The notes below the pieces were generated by a model. The model made no database searches. It saw only the letters and a list, made by a program, of their open reading frames with translations, and was not told where the DNA came from. A stretch of 64,000 nucleotides of DNA from Streptomyces broussonetiae (lineage in GTDB: Bacteria; Actinomycetota; Actinomycetes; Streptomycetales; Streptomycetaceae), in contig NZ_CP047020.1 in assembly GCF_009796285.1 (NCBI RefSeq), forward strand, positions 7,688,001-7,752,000, given 5' to 3'. Both the position numbers and the translations under genes were made by a program. Positions 9,497-18,705 of this stretch are shown here, in pieces; within the stretch, counting starts at the first letter, position 1, and each line of letters opens with the position of its first letter.

Positions 9497-9837
9497 GGCA
9501 GCAAACCTCCAAGGGCACGCAGCCGGACAGGACGGAAACCGGGTGCAGGAGCGGGAGCGCCCGGGGGGAGTGAGAGAGGCAGGCGCGCGGTGAGCAGAAC
9601 CCTGGACCCGGGGCCGGCCTCCTTCGAGGTGCCACGGAACGGGTTTCTCGGGTGTCAGCACGAGACGGTCGTGCTCACCGCGCGCCGTGCGGCGCCCTGC
9701 CCGAGGCGTCGGCCGCCGCTCCGGAGCGGAGCCGGCGGCTTCGTCCGAAGCCGGGCTGGGCCGCCGTCACTCGTGAATAGGGAGGCTTTTGGCTGGAATT
9801 GACATCCAGCCGTCGGGAGATCACCCAGTCGGGCGCT
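9497..9837. other. Non-coding leader upstream of the transfer operon
   Basis: 341 bp without a convincing gene. It separates the pilin-like gene from the end of the helix-turn-helix gene, which is transcribed in the same direction. It may carry the promoter of the transfer operon, but I see no clear -10/-35 pair or operator. Confidence 0.4.
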
Positions 9838-10626
9838 CTACAGGTTCTCGACCTGGCGTCGCAGATATGCGGCCAGGTGCTGCTCGGCGGCGCTGCGGTG
9901 GCGGTAGAGCTGACGCACGCTCACCCCGCGCTCGGCCGCGAGTCGGCTCATGGGTTCCCCGTCGAGGCGGGTACGGGCGATCAGGCGCGCCTCCGCCACG
10001 TCGACAACCCGTGCCTGTACGGCTCGGTCCAGCACCGTCAGCTCGTGCACCGGCTCACCGTGATCTGCCCGGGAAGTGGAGCACAGGTGGTCGAGCGGAA
10101 CGGTATTCGCGCCGGTTTCGCGGGTGGCGTGGCGGCGTGCTGCGTACACGAGTCGGTGCACGGCGCGGTCGGCGGCGCTGAACAGTTCCCGGTCCAGACG
10201 CTCCATGCCGGGGTCGACCGTGTGCAGGGCCGTGGCGACGGCGGCCAGTGCCTCCTGTTCGACCTCGGCACGCTCCAGGTGGACGGGGCGGGCGAGGCGG
10301 GCGAGCATCCGGCGCAGCACCGGCACGGTCATGGCCACGGCGACCACATCCCACGGTTCGCCGAGGTCGCGGGCGCGCCGGACCACCTCGCGCCAGGTCT
10401 GCTCGCGCAGGTCGGCGCGGGTGGAGGGGTGGGCGAGGTGAGTGCGGATCCGGTCGACCGGCCAGGCCGCGCGGTCGGGTTCGTCGCAGACCAGGTGTGC
10501 GGGGAAGGTGAGGGGCTCGGCGGCGTGGGCGAGGACGAGGAATGTCTGTTCCAGCTCTCCGAGCGGGGAACGAAGAGTGCTCTGCGGGCGGGCGGCGGTG
10601 GGGGGATGGGGGTGGCGGTGGTGCAT
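9838..10626 (-). CDS. Helix-turn-helix protein with sigma-70 region-4-like C-terminus
   Basis: 262 residues from the ATG at 10626, preceded by GGGAG; the upstream open frame is low complexity. The N-terminal half is alpha-helical with no recognised domain. The last 70 residues hold a helix-turn-helix that resembles sigma region 4 or a recombinase HTH (ARTRLDGEPMSRLAAERG followed by SVRQLYRHRSAAEQHL). Genes of this kind often sit at the regulatory end of Streptomyces integrative elements, so a role as transcription factor of the transfer operon is plausible but inferred. No region 2 motif is visible, so it is unlikely to be a complete sigma factor. Confidence 0.65.
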   Translation of the reverse strand: MHHRHPHPPTAARPQSTLRSPLGELEQTFLVLAHAAEPLTFPAHLVCDEPDRAAWPVDRIRTHLAHPSTRADLREQTWREVVRRARDLGEPWDVVAVAMTVPVLRRMLARLARPVHLERAEVEQEALAAVATALHTVDPGMERLDRELFSAADRAVHRLVYAARRHATRETGANTVPLDHLCSTSRADHGEPVHELTVLDRAVQARVVDVAEARLIARTRLDGEPMSRLAAERGVSVRQLYRHRSAAEQHLAAYLRRQVENL

Positions 10627-11093
10627 GGTGCATCTCCCGTGACGGTGTGGACGACTTCCGCCGCCACCCCTCCCAGGCCCCCGTGTCACCGCCGGCCCAC
10701 CCACACGCCAGTGCCGCGTCACCACCGGTCGAATGGACCGGCATGTGCGACGGCCCGGATCCGCCACTCCTGCGATGGACTGGAACGACGCCTCAGCCAG
10801 AGCAGCGCAATTCGAACACAGAATTTTTCGCCCTCGATCCCATCGCCGTCATGGGGCTCACCTTCGGTGGTTCGGTAGTGGCTCGCAGCTGGCACGCGAC
10901 TGGCTCGCCCGCAAGGTGACCTGCGTCAACGCCACACCCGGCGAGGAAAGGCCGCGGCGCCCGCCTCGCACGCGGAGCGACTGCCAAGGAGATCGAACAC
11001 CTATGAGGCGATGGCGAAGATCGACCAGCGAGTCTCTATTACCCACGTCAGCACGAGCACGGCCGGACCCTCACCCCGGGCGCCGCTCAGCCC
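10627..11093. promoter_or_regulatory. Divergent intergenic region
   Basis: 467 bp between the leftward HTH gene and the rightward methyltransferase pair, so it must supply promoters in both directions. A less GC-rich patch around 10,805-10,835 (GAACACAGAATTTTTCG) is the likeliest promoter area. No defined operator was identified. Confidence 0.4.
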
Positions 11094-11750
11094 ATGCCGA
11101 ACCCCACCTCTCGCCGCCGTCGTACCGCCCACCTGCTGCCGTCGACGGTGTGGCTCCCCGCCCCGGACGAGCCCAACGCTGCTCCCATCCCGGGCGCGGT
11201 ACTGCCCGCCTGGGCCCTCGACCAGATCCGCACCGACTTCGTCGGTCGCCCCGCCGACCGGCCCGCCCCGCTCCTCAAGATCGCGATCCGGGACATGTCA
11301 CCGGGCATGGACGCCCGCATCCCCACCACCCCCTTCACGACCCCGGCCGACGACCAGGACGGAGCGAAGAAACTCTCCCTCCTGCTCGCCGAACTCCACC
11401 CCGACACCCTCCCCCCTTCGACCGACGATCTGCGGTCCGGCCAAAGCGGGATGCCCGGCGCACTGGAGGACGGTTGGCCCGGCTTCTTCCACCGCGCCCA
11501 CCGACTCCTTCCCGACTACGGACTTCTGCTGCTGGCCACCCGCCAGCGCCGGGAGGCCGGACACCTCATCGACCCGCTGGGGACACTGATCGCTTCCGCT
11601 CGCACCGCCGGCTTCCGCTACCTCCAGCACATCGTCGTCGCCTACGCCCGCCCGGTCGGCGACCACCTCGAACCCGTCCTTCCTGCGGACATCTCCCGCG
11701 GAGTCGCGCACTGCGACCTGATCGCCCTGTCCGCGATCCGCCACGCCTAG
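11094..11750 (+). CDS. Hypothetical protein paired with a DNA methyltransferase
   Basis: 218 residues, ATG at 11094 with no strong ribosome binding site. I recognise no domain. The protein is acidic to neutral and Pro-rich and ends in a compact alpha/beta-like segment (GFRYLQHIVVAYARPVG, then CDLIALSAIRHA). It ends 24 bp before the methyltransferase start and is in the same orientation, so the two are almost certainly co-transcribed. It could be a partner of the methyltransferase, an anti-restriction factor or an unrelated element gene; the sequence does not decide. Confidence 0.7.
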   Translation: MPNPTSRRRRTAHLLPSTVWLPAPDEPNAAPIPGAVLPAWALDQIRTDFVGRPADRPAPLLKIAIRDMSPGMDARIPTTPFTTPADDQDGAKKLSLLLAELHPDTLPPSTDDLRSGQSGMPGALEDGWPGFFHRAHRLLPDYGLLLLATRQRREAGHLIDPLGTLIASARTAGFRYLQHIVVAYARPVGDHLEPVLPADISRGVAHCDLIALSAIRHA

Positions 11751-11774
11751 ACACGGGAAAGAGGAGATACCACC

Positions 11775-12752
11775 GTGTCCTTCCCCCTCTCGGTGTGGAA
11801 CACCGCTCCCACCTCCGCCCCGGCTCAGCGCAAGGGCCGCTATGTGCCCGGCTCAGCTGCTCACCCCGCCAAGATGCTCCCGCGGATCGCCGCCCACGCC
11901 ATCTCCACGTACACCCGCCCCGGCGACCTCGTCCTCGACCCGATGTGCGGCATCGGCACCACCCTCGTGGAGGCCATCCACCTCCACCGCAGCGCCCTCG
12001 GCATCGAGTACGAACCCAAGTGGGCCGACCTCGCACGCCGCAACGCCGCCTCCGCCACCCGAGAGGACGGCACCAGCGCCGGCGCCGTGCACTGCGGCGA
12101 CGCCCGAAAACTCACCCAGCTCATTCCCGCCGCCCTCCACGGCCAGGTGGACCTCGTTCTCACGTCGCCGCCGTACGGAAGCTCCGTGCACGGGCAGGTC
12201 CGCTCCACCCGCGAGACCGGCGAACGCGGCGTGGTCAAGAAGGACTACCGCTACAGCCACGACCCCTCCAACCTCGCCCACGTCTCCACCGACCGGCTCC
12301 TGGACGCCTTCACCGAGATCCTCGCCCAGTGCCGCTTGATGCTCAGGCCCGGCGGCACTGTCGTGATCACCACCCGTCCGTGGCGCGAACGCGGCGAACT
12401 CATCGACTTGCCGTCGGCAGCCCTGGCCGCCGGGAAGGCCGCCGGCCTGACTCCCACCGAACGCTGCGTGGCCCTCCTCGCGGGCATCCGCGACGGCCGT
12501 CTGATCACCCGACCGTCGTTCTTTCAGATGAAGAACGTGCGCGATGCCCGCCGCCAGGGCATTCCGCTCGCGGTGATCCAGCATGAGGACATCCTCATCT
12601 TCACCAAGGCGGTCAGCCCGACCAGAGCGGGCGACGGTGCGCTGACGTTGAGCAGGCCACGGTGCGCTAGCCGAACGACCCGGACACACGCCACCGAAGG
12701 CGTTTGCCGACCCCGTACCCACAGAACGCAAGCAGATTGTGGCCGCCGCTGA
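11775..12752 (+). CDS. DNA methyltransferase, N4/N6-type (TSPPY motif)
   Basis: 325 residues. The AdoMet-binding motif I is DPMCGIGTTLVEA (from residue 55) and the catalytic motif IV is LTSPPYGSS (from residue 130). The order is therefore I then IV, with a target-recognition segment likely after residue 140. The enzyme should methylate an exocyclic amino group of adenine or cytosine in DNA. No restriction endonuclease is visible nearby, so it may be an orphan methylase that protects the element during transfer into restricting hosts; that is inference. The last ~40 residues are low complexity and may be an unselected extension. GTG start at 11775 with AAAGAGGAG about 7 nt upstream. Confidence 0.85.
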   Translation: MSFPLSVWNTAPTSAPAQRKGRYVPGSAAHPAKMLPRIAAHAISTYTRPGDLVLDPMCGIGTTLVEAIHLHRSALGIEYEPKWADLARRNAASATREDGTSAGAVHCGDARKLTQLIPAALHGQVDLVLTSPPYGSSVHGQVRSTRETGERGVVKKDYRYSHDPSNLAHVSTDRLLDAFTEILAQCRLMLRPGGTVVITTRPWRERGELIDLPSAALAAGKAAGLTPTERCVALLAGIRDGRLITRPSFFQMKNVRDARRQGIPLAVIQHEDILIFTKAVSPTRAGDGALTLSRPRCASRTTRTHATEGVCRPRTHRTQADCGRR

Positions 12753-12928
12753 CCCATCTGACGGACAGACCACGACATGCAGAACTGGTTGAGCCACTCT
12801 TGCTGCACAGCAACCGATGGTTCGTCAGGCCCCAACACCTTCCGGGTCAGCTTGACCACCACACCTGCCGGATGGCCGGACCTGTACGGCCGCCAAGTGT
12901 GGCTTCACTGAAGGCTGATGACGGAAGC

Positions 12929-12969
12929 TGCCGTGCCGATTCCTCACTCAGACTGGAACCGGCACGGCA
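12929..12969 (-). terminator. Terminator of the IS-interrupted gene
   Basis: Inverted repeat TGCCGTGCCGATTCC / GGAACCGGCACGGCA with an 11-nt loop and one mismatch. It lies about 20 bp beyond the stop codon (12990) that the leftward regulator gene had before the IS256 insertion, so it marks that gene's original end. Confidence 0.6.
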
Positions 12970-13020
12970 GGCCTCGGCTCGCTGCCGGACTATGCAGTCG
13001 GCTCCTGGGCCGCCGCGCGA

Positions 13021-13028
13021 TAGGTGCG
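13021..13028 (+). repeat. Target-site duplication of IS256 copy 1, left
   Basis: TAGGTGCG immediately left of the element; identical to 14413-14420 on the right. Eight bases is normal for IS256-family insertions. Confidence 0.9.
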
Positions 13029-14412
13029 GGGTCTGTACGGTCTTCGGTGTAACTCCCGATCATGGAAGTAGCACCTGATGAGCGACGTGACTGTCTCTGT
13101 TGAGGCGGTTGAAGAGGTCCGGCCGGCCGAGTCGCCGGCGGACCTGCTGGATGACCAGTTGATCGGGCAGCTGGTCGACCGGGCCCGCGCGAGCGGCCTG
13201 CAGCTGACCGGCGACGGCGGGCTGCTGCAGCAATTGACCAAGCGCGTGCTGGAGTCCGCCCTGGAAGGCGAGATCACCGACCACCTCGGCTACGAGAAGC
13301 ACGACCCGGCCGGTGCCGGCAGCGGCAACAGCCGCAACGGGGCCCGGTCCAAGACCGTTCTGACCGACGTGGGGCCGGTGGAGATCACGGTGCCGCGTGA
13401 CCGCGACGGCAGCTTCGAGCCGCAGATCGTCAAGAAGCGGCAGAGGCGGCTGACCGGCGTCGACGAGATGGTCCTGTCGCTGTCCGCGCGTGGTCTGACG
13501 CACGGTGACATCTCCGCCCACCTGGCCGAGGTCTATGGCGCGAGCGTGTCCAAGCAGACCATCTCGACCATCACCGACAAGGTCATGGACGGGATGGCCG
13601 AATGGCAGAACCGGCCGCTGGACCCGGTCTATCCAGTGATCTTCATCGACTGCGTGCACGTCAAGGTGCGAGATGGGCAGGTGGCGAACCGGCCCATCTA
13701 CGTCGCACTCGCCGTCACGGTGGACGGCACGCGCGACATTCTCGGCCTGTGGGCCGGCGACGGCGGCGAAGGCGCCAAATACTGGCTCCAGGTCCTGACC
13801 GAGATCAAGAACCGCGGTGTCGAGGATGTGTGCATGGTCGTCTGTGACGGGCTCAAGGGCCTGCCCGACTCGATCTCGGCGGTCTGGCCCCAGGCGGTGA
13901 CCCAGACCTGTGTCGTCCACCTGATCCGGGCGTCGTTCCGCTACGCGGGCCGCCAGGACTGGGACAAGATCTCCCGCGCGCTCAAGCCGGTCTACACGGC
14001 TCCCACTGCGAGCGCGGCGGAGGACCGGTTCCTGGAGTTCCAGGAGGAGTGGGGCGCCAAGTACCCGGCGATCGTGCGCCTTTGGGAGAACGCCTGGGCA
14101 GAGTTCGTGCCCTTCCTGCAGTTCGACACCGAGATCCGCCGTGTCGTCTGCACCACCAACGCTATCGAGTCGGTCAACGCTCGCATACGAAAAGCCGTCC
14201 GGGCCCGCGGGCACTTCCCGAACGAGGCCGCAGCCCTCAAATGCGTCTACATGGCCATCATGAGCCTCGACCCCACCGGCCAGGGACGCAAACGCTGGAC
14301 CATGCGTTGGAAGCCCGCCCTGCAGGCATTCGACATCGCCTTCGACGGCCGACTCTCCGTCGGCCGCCGATAACTCACATCACCCGAGTTACACCGTTGG
14401 CTGGACAGACCC
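13029..14412 (+). mobile_element. IS256-family insertion sequence, copy 1
   Basis: 1,384 bp. The termini are inverted repeats GGGTCTGT-8nt-CGGTGTAACTC, with the left copy reading in from 13029 and the right copy in the complement from 14412. The 8-bp direct repeats on both sides show a simple, undisturbed insertion. It interrupts the 3' end of the leftward regulator gene at 14412-15110. The same element, in opposite orientation, is at 31414-32797. Confidence 0.93.
13078..14373 (+). CDS. IS256-family transposase (copy 1)
   Basis: 431 residues, full length for the family. This is a mutator-type DDE transposase: the first catalytic Asp is in VIFIDCVHVKVRDG, the second in CMVVCDGLKGLPD with the CxxH signature CVVHLIR downstream, and the Glu lies in TTNAIESVNARIRK. 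It carries out cut-and-paste or copy-paste transposition of its own element. The protein is identical over its full length to the copy at 31453-32748, so both are recent arrivals or are kept identical by recombination. Confidence 0.95.
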   Translation: MSDVTVSVEAVEEVRPAESPADLLDDQLIGQLVDRARASGLQLTGDGGLLQQLTKRVLESALEGEITDHLGYEKHDPAGAGSGNSRNGARSKTVLTDVGPVEITVPRDRDGSFEPQIVKKRQRRLTGVDEMVLSLSARGLTHGDISAHLAEVYGASVSKQTISTITDKVMDGMAEWQNRPLDPVYPVIFIDCVHVKVRDGQVANRPIYVALAVTVDGTRDILGLWAGDGGEGAKYWLQVLTEIKNRGVEDVCMVVCDGLKGLPDSISAVWPQAVTQTCVVHLIRASFRYAGRQDWDKISRALKPVYTAPTASAAEDRFLEFQEEWGAKYPAIVRLWENAWAEFVPFLQFDTEIRRVVCTTNAIESVNARIRKAVRARGHFPNEAAALKCVYMAIMSLDPTGQGRKRWTMRWKPALQAFDIAFDGRLSVGRR

Positions 14413-15110
14413 TAGGTGCGCGGGCGATCGGCGACCTGCTCGATGAGGCCCTGCATGGACAGGGTGACGAGCGCATTGGCGACGGCACCGGACGAGCGGT
14501 CGATCACACGGCTGATCCTCGTGGCGGTGAAGGACTCACCGGGGTAGGCGTTGAGGTGGTCGAGGACGAGCTGCCGGAGGGCTCCACGGGCAAGGCGCCT
14601 GCCTCCACCGGGCGAGGCGGTCGCGGTGGTGACGTCTTTCGGCTGGAGGGCTGCGGAACACCGGGCAGGTGGTGGAGCGGACGAGGCGGCCCGCTTCGAT
14701 GCCGACGTGTCGGACTTCTCGTCGGTGCCATGGACGGTGGACTCGTGCAGGTCCCTCAACAGGTGGCTGCTTTCCGGCGCTGGCGCAGCCGCCTGGGGCG
14801 CGGCGATTGCCTGCGCAACGGGTTCCTCACGAGCGCCGGGTTGCTCGAACGTCGGGGCCGCGGCGGTGTGGACGGCGTGCCACAGGTCGGGATGGCGATC
14901 GGGACCGTTCTTGATGCCCCGGTTGCGGTAGGCGAGACTTCGCTTCTCGAGGTCCACGAGGGACTTGAAGGTGCTGGAGCGGGCGGTGTCGGCGGCTTGG
15001 GCGATGTCATCGACGGTGGCTGGGTCGGTGAAGGCGACGAGTTGGGTATAGACGTGGAGGACAGCGGGGGACAGCCCCGCCAATCGGTCGCTGATCGTGG
15101 TGTCGGACAT
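14412..15110 (-). CDS. Winged-helix/MarR-like regulator, C-terminus cut by IS256
   Basis: 232 residues from the ATG at 15110 (GAGG about 9 nt upstream). Two helix-turn-helix-like segments are visible: residues about 15-60 (FTDPATVDDIAQAADTARSS) and residues about 175-225 (LDHLNAYPGESFTATRISRV), joined by an Ala/Pro-rich linker. Without the IS the frame would continue from 14415 into 13020 and end at 12990, adding about ten residues (YRAAAQEPTA). The insertion replaces them with a TAG made at the IS junction. The loss is small and the protein may still work. Likely a regulator of the conjugative element; function inferred from fold only. Confidence 0.7.
   Translation of the reverse strand: MSDTTISDRLAGLSPAVLHVYTQLVAFTDPATVDDIAQAADTARSSTFKSLVDLEKRSLAYRNRGIKNGPDRHPDLWHAVHTAAAPTFEQPGAREEPVAQAIAAPQAAAPAPESSHLLRDLHESTVHGTDEKSDTSASKRAASSAPPPARCSAALQPKDVTTATASPGGGRRLARGALRQLVLDHLNAYPGESFTATRISRVIDRSSGAVANALVTLSMQGLIEQVADRPRT
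14413..14420 (+). repeat. Target-site duplication of IS256 copy 1, right
   Basis: TAGGTGCG, identical to 13021-13028. Confidence 0.9.
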
Positions 15111-15379
15111 GAAGAGGGCCTCGCTTCCCGAAGGGCTTGAGGAGTGAGGTCCCCGGCCGGGGCGCGGCCCTTGTGGGCCGCTGATGTCGCCGGCGCGTGC
15201 GCATCGCGAGTGTTCCGGACAGACAGACCGAGGCATGGGAATCGCGGTGGTCTCCGTGATCCCGCTTGGCGCGTCGGCCGCGACCATGGACGCTCGCAAG
15301 CGGGCATGTAGTCAAGCGTCCCTACCTTGTTGATGGGGATGAGCGAGCTTCTCCGGCCGCACCGATCCCACCACGGGGC

Positions 15380-15570
15380 ACCGTAACGCCGGCGCCGGTG
15401 CGAAGACGTTCGACCTCTCCCAGCCCGGCGGGCGTGCACGCCAAGGCCGGCGCCGTCCAGCGGCTCACCGTACTGGCCGCCGAAGCCGGACTGCCGCTCG
15501 CCCACCTTGCTGTCGCCTTCGTCCGCGCTCACCCCGCCGTCACTTCCGTGCTGATCGTGTGCCGTTCGGA
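15380..15570 (+). pseudogene. Aldo/keto reductase C-terminal remnant
   Basis: A fragment reading FDLSQP in one frame, then after a one-base shift GVHAKAGAVQRLTVLAAEAG and LAHLAVAFVRAHPAVTSVLI. This matches the C-terminal helices of aldo/keto reductases, where a similar segment precedes the NADPH-binding end. There is no start codon or catalytic part, and the fragment stops where the next transposable-element fragment begins. Confidence 0.6.
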
Positions 15571-15586
15571 TATCCGTCGCTGCTGG

Positions 15587-16674
15587 TCAAGCCACGTATC
15601 TGTACTCGTTGATCAGGCCGCCGAGAACGCGGCTGCGTAGGACTCGCGTGGTGCTCAGGGCGGTGACCGGTGCGGGCTGCCGTTCGGCGAGCGGTGGCAA
15701 CTGTCCTCGGGCCTGATGTGGGCGATGCCCGTTGTAGTGCCGGGCGTACTCGTCAAGTACTCGCCGGGCATGGGTCTCGTTCCACATCAGCACATGGTCG
15801 AGGGCCTCGCGCCGCAGGGTCCCGATGACCCGTTCACAGTGCGCGTTCATCTGTGGAGAGCGTGGTGCCGTCCTCACGACCTCGATGTTCTCGGATTCGA
15901 AGACCGCGTCAAAGGAGTCGGTGTACTTGCCGTCCCGGTCGCGGACCAAGAAGCGCAGCGTCTCGTGGCGCACGCCCAAATCGGCAGCGAGGTTGCGGGC
16001 CTGCTGCACCGTCCACTGCCCGGTCGGATGTGCGGTCACCCCGGCAACGTGCAGGCGGCGTGCACCGTGCTCGAGGAAGACCAGCGCGTAGACCCGGCTC
16101 AGGTCCACCAGGTCGATGTGCAGGAAATCGCAGGCGATGATGCCGTCGGCCTGCGCCATGAGGAACTCTCGCCACGTGGGCCCGCGTCTGCGGGGCGCAG
16201 GGCCTACGCCGGCATCGGTCAAGATCTTCCATACCGTGGAGGCGCCGGCCTGGTGCCCGAGCCTCGCGAGCTCTCCTTGGATTCTGCGGCAGCCCCAACG
16301 CGGGTTCTCTGCGGCCAGCCGCAGTACCAGTTCCTTGATCGCCTCCGCGGTCGGCCCGGCCTGCTCCGGCGTCTGCTGTAGTCCCACCTGCACGCGACGA
16401 GCCTTCGGTGCCACGCGAGCAAAGTCCCCGGCGTCACCGGGAACGCGTTCGCCCACTGCCGCTGGGGTATCAGCGAGGACAGCGCCGCGAACCACAAGCG
16501 GTCCACCGGCTGGTAGCGCACAGGGCCTGAGAGCTGCCTGCGCAGCACCGCGTTCTCGTGCCGCAAGACAAGAACCTCGGCCTCCTTGGCTGCCTGCCGA
16601 CGCAGCAGCACCGCCGGGACCGACAGCAGCTTCCGTGTCACCTGGTACATCAGCGAGACAATCACTTGCAGCAT
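15587..16674 (-). pseudogene. Frameshifted integrase-core transposase
   Basis: Two reading frames make one transposase of about 360 residues. The N-terminal part starts at the ATG at 16674 (LQVIVSLMYQVTRKLLSVP, then KEAEVLVLRHENAVLRRQ and VTPGTLLAWHRRLVA) and runs to about 16,350. The remainder, from KELVLRLAAENPRWGCRR to the stop at 15587, is in another frame and holds the rve catalytic core (IIACDFLHIDLVDL, RDRDGKYTDSFDAVF, NAHCERVIGTLRREALD). One base appears to be missing near 16,350. A programmed frameshift cannot be excluded, but I see no slippery heptamer. The terminal repeats of the element could not be defined. Confidence 0.72.
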
Positions 16675-16795
16675 GGTTCCATCGAGCCCTCGAGTACCAC
16701 CAGACCCCTGCGAACTGCAGCGACGCGTTTCTGAACGGCACAACATCAAGAACCAGCGGAGCGATTTTGGCCGGGAGCTGCTTTGGCGCGAGTGA

Positions 16796-17308
16796 TCATG
16801 GCCCCGTAAGCTCGCGGCGCGTCGGGCAGTCTGTGGACCTGCGGTACTTCTGCTGCGTCAGCTGGGCGGCCGTCTCGAGCGGAACCCAGCCGTAGCGGGC
16901 GCCGAATCGCAGCAGCTCACAGACGGTGGTCATCACCGCGTTTGCGGTCTCCTCCGATCGGAACCGCTGCTGACCGCCGCCGCCGTCGCGCCGCCGGGAC
17001 GGCAGCGGCTCCTGCACCAGCCGGCGCATGAACCGGGCGAGCTGCCCCAGCGTCGGTCGGGACCAGTCCACACCATGGGCCGCGCAGGACGTCAGGTACA
17101 GAGCCGACCGGCCTGCGTAGATGCGTTCGGTGTTCCACGACAGGTGTCGCGCACGGAGCGAGTCGAGGTAGGCCGAAGCCTCGCGGTGGAGCTCATAGGT
17201 GCTGCCGTCGATCACGACCCAGGAGACGGACCCGTTCGCAGGCGAGACGGCCCTCTCCGCGCGGTAGACGGTCGTCGACGTGCCAGACGTAACTGATATG
17301 CCTTGCAA
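16796..17308 (-). pseudogene. Tyrosine recombinase, N-terminal fragment
   Basis: About 170 residues from a TTG at 17308. The segment SYLDSLRARHLSWNTERIYA (approximate) plus HGVDWSRPTLGQLARFMRRL is the SAM-like core-binding domain of tyrosine recombinases. The catalytic domain (R, HxxR, Y) is absent; the frame ends beside the transposase fragment to the left. It is a truncated integrase, probably broken by that insertion, and should be inactive. Confidence 0.6.
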
Positions 17309-17470
17309 ACCCTTGGATACCTTCCAGGAACATGAAGATCCCCTCCAGAACCAGAGGTGCCAGAGGGAAAGATGCTCCTGTAGTTAACCGGGCACGCTTG
17401 GGCTTACGAGTAAGACGCGATGACAATCGGGGGCCGGATCTCGGCTCCCTCCTGGTCAAGCCGCCGCTGA

Positions 17471-18622
17471 TCAGCCGAACAGCTGGGAACCAAGCGGGTG
17501 CTGTCGGTCGAAGCCGGGGAGGATCAGGAATGTCGCGCTGGCGGTTGTGGTGGTGAATTGCAGCAGTGCGTCGGAGGTGTCCATGTGGGTGAGGGTGGCG
17601 GTGAAGGTCCGCAGGTCGTTCTGGAAGCTGATGAAGAGCAGGCCGGGGGCGGGATCGTCGGTGCTGTAGGCGCGGCGGAGCATGAGGCCGGCGCCGACCA
17701 CGTTGGGGTTGGCCCGGCGGATGTGGGCGTCGACCGGGACGAGGTAGCGCCCGTCAGGTGTTTTGGCGCCAAGGTCCGGGTCCGAGGCTATGGAGCCGCC
17801 GGAGAGAGGCACGCCGGTGGTCCGGCGCCGGCCGAAGACCGCCTCCTGATCGGCGACGGAGAGCGCGGCGAACCGTGGCAGGTCGAGTTCCATGCGCCGC
17901 ACTACGGCAATCGTTCCGCCGGCGACGGAAGCCGACCCGGCCAGCCACAGGTGGCGCTGTTGCTCGGCCGTCGTGTGCGGTCCCACGATGCCGTCGACGA
18001 AACCCAGCGGGTTTCGAGGCGCAGAAATGCCTTTGTCCACGGGGACGTTCGGACCGCGGCGTGCTGACTGGCGCCAGCGTTCGTGTATCCGGTCACCGGC
18101 CTGCGCCAGGAGCGCGGCGGTGACGACCGGTAACAGCAGGGCGTCGCTGGCGCAGATCTGTATCAACAGGTCGCCGCCTCGCGCCTGTGGGGCGATCTGC
18201 TCGCGGGAGAACCGGGGGAGGTCCGCCGCGCCGGGCAGTGAGGGATCGGCCATACGCACCAGGCGGGGGCCCACCCCGATCGTCACGGTGAGATCGCCCG
18301 GTGGCAGGCCCAGCAGTCGTCGATCGGTCCCCGCGGTGAGCGTGTGAATGGCCTGGCCGAGTTCTGCCAGCAGCGGGCCGACGGCCACGCTGTCGCCGAG
18401 GTCGGCCACCACCGCCAGCAGGTTGGGCTGGGCCGGTTGCGGGAGTGTGATGCCTGCCTGATAGCGGCCGAATGGCGACACCGGTGTAATTGACGCGGGG
18501 GAAGGGGGCCGGCTCGGCCGCGCTGCGGGCGATTCGCACCCGGCGGTGAGCCCGGTGGCCGCCACGGCCCCGGTGGCACCCATGAACGCGCGGCGTGACG
18601 GATGGGACTCGGCTCGGCTCAC
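17471..18622 (-). CDS. Tat-secreted DyP-type peroxidase
   Basis: 383 residues from the GTG at 18622. A twin-arginine signal (HPSRRAFMGATGAVAATG) leads to a possible lipobox LTAGC (Cys29), so the mature enzyme may be lipid-anchored outside the cell. The DyP signature GFVDG is at 207-211, the proximal haem ligand is expected at His300 in VDAHIRRANP, and the distal Arg in LMLRRAYS near 315. These enzymes oxidise dyes, phenolics or porphyrins with peroxide. It is divergent from the beta-helix lipoprotein gene with 83 bp between starts. It is not in an EfeUOB iron-uptake arrangement, since no permease or EfeO is present. Confidence 0.9.
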   Translation of the reverse strand: MSRAESHPSRRAFMGATGAVAATGLTAGCESPAARPSRPPSPASITPVSPFGRYQAGITLPQPAQPNLLAVVADLGDSVAVGPLLAELGQAIHTLTAGTDRRLLGLPPGDLTVTIGVGPRLVRMADPSLPGAADLPRFSREQIAPQARGGDLLIQICASDALLLPVVTAALLAQAGDRIHERWRQSARRGPNVPVDKGISAPRNPLGFVDGIVGPHTTAEQQRHLWLAGSASVAGGTIAVVRRMELDLPRFAALSVADQEAVFGRRRTTGVPLSGGSIASDPDLGAKTPDGRYLVPVDAHIRRANPNVVGAGLMLRRAYSTDDPAPGLLFISFQNDLRTFTATLTHMDTSDALLQFTTTTASATFLILPGFDRQHPLGSQLFG

Positions 18623-18705
18623 GGCGTGAAGAATGCCATATCCATTCTGGCGGCGGCGAGTTGATCGGTCTCCGTACCGGGATGACTTCATGCCAGGATG
18701 AGGCC

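Noticed and set aside
9838..10626. A complete sigma factor
   Set aside because: Only a region-4-like HTH is visible; no region 2 core-binding or -10 recognition motif.
10733..12586. 617-codon open frame on the plus strand
   Set aside because: Arg/Pro/His low complexity typical of a shadow frame; it overlaps the methyltransferase pair, which has clear motifs.
15587..16674. Programmed frameshift in the integrase-core transposase
   Set aside because: No A- or slippery-type heptamer near 16,350; a missing base is the simpler explanation, though not proven.
17193..17459. Small leftward gene starting MFLEGIQGFARHIS
   Set aside because: It overlaps the integrase N-terminal fragment, has no homologous feel and shows shadow-frame composition.
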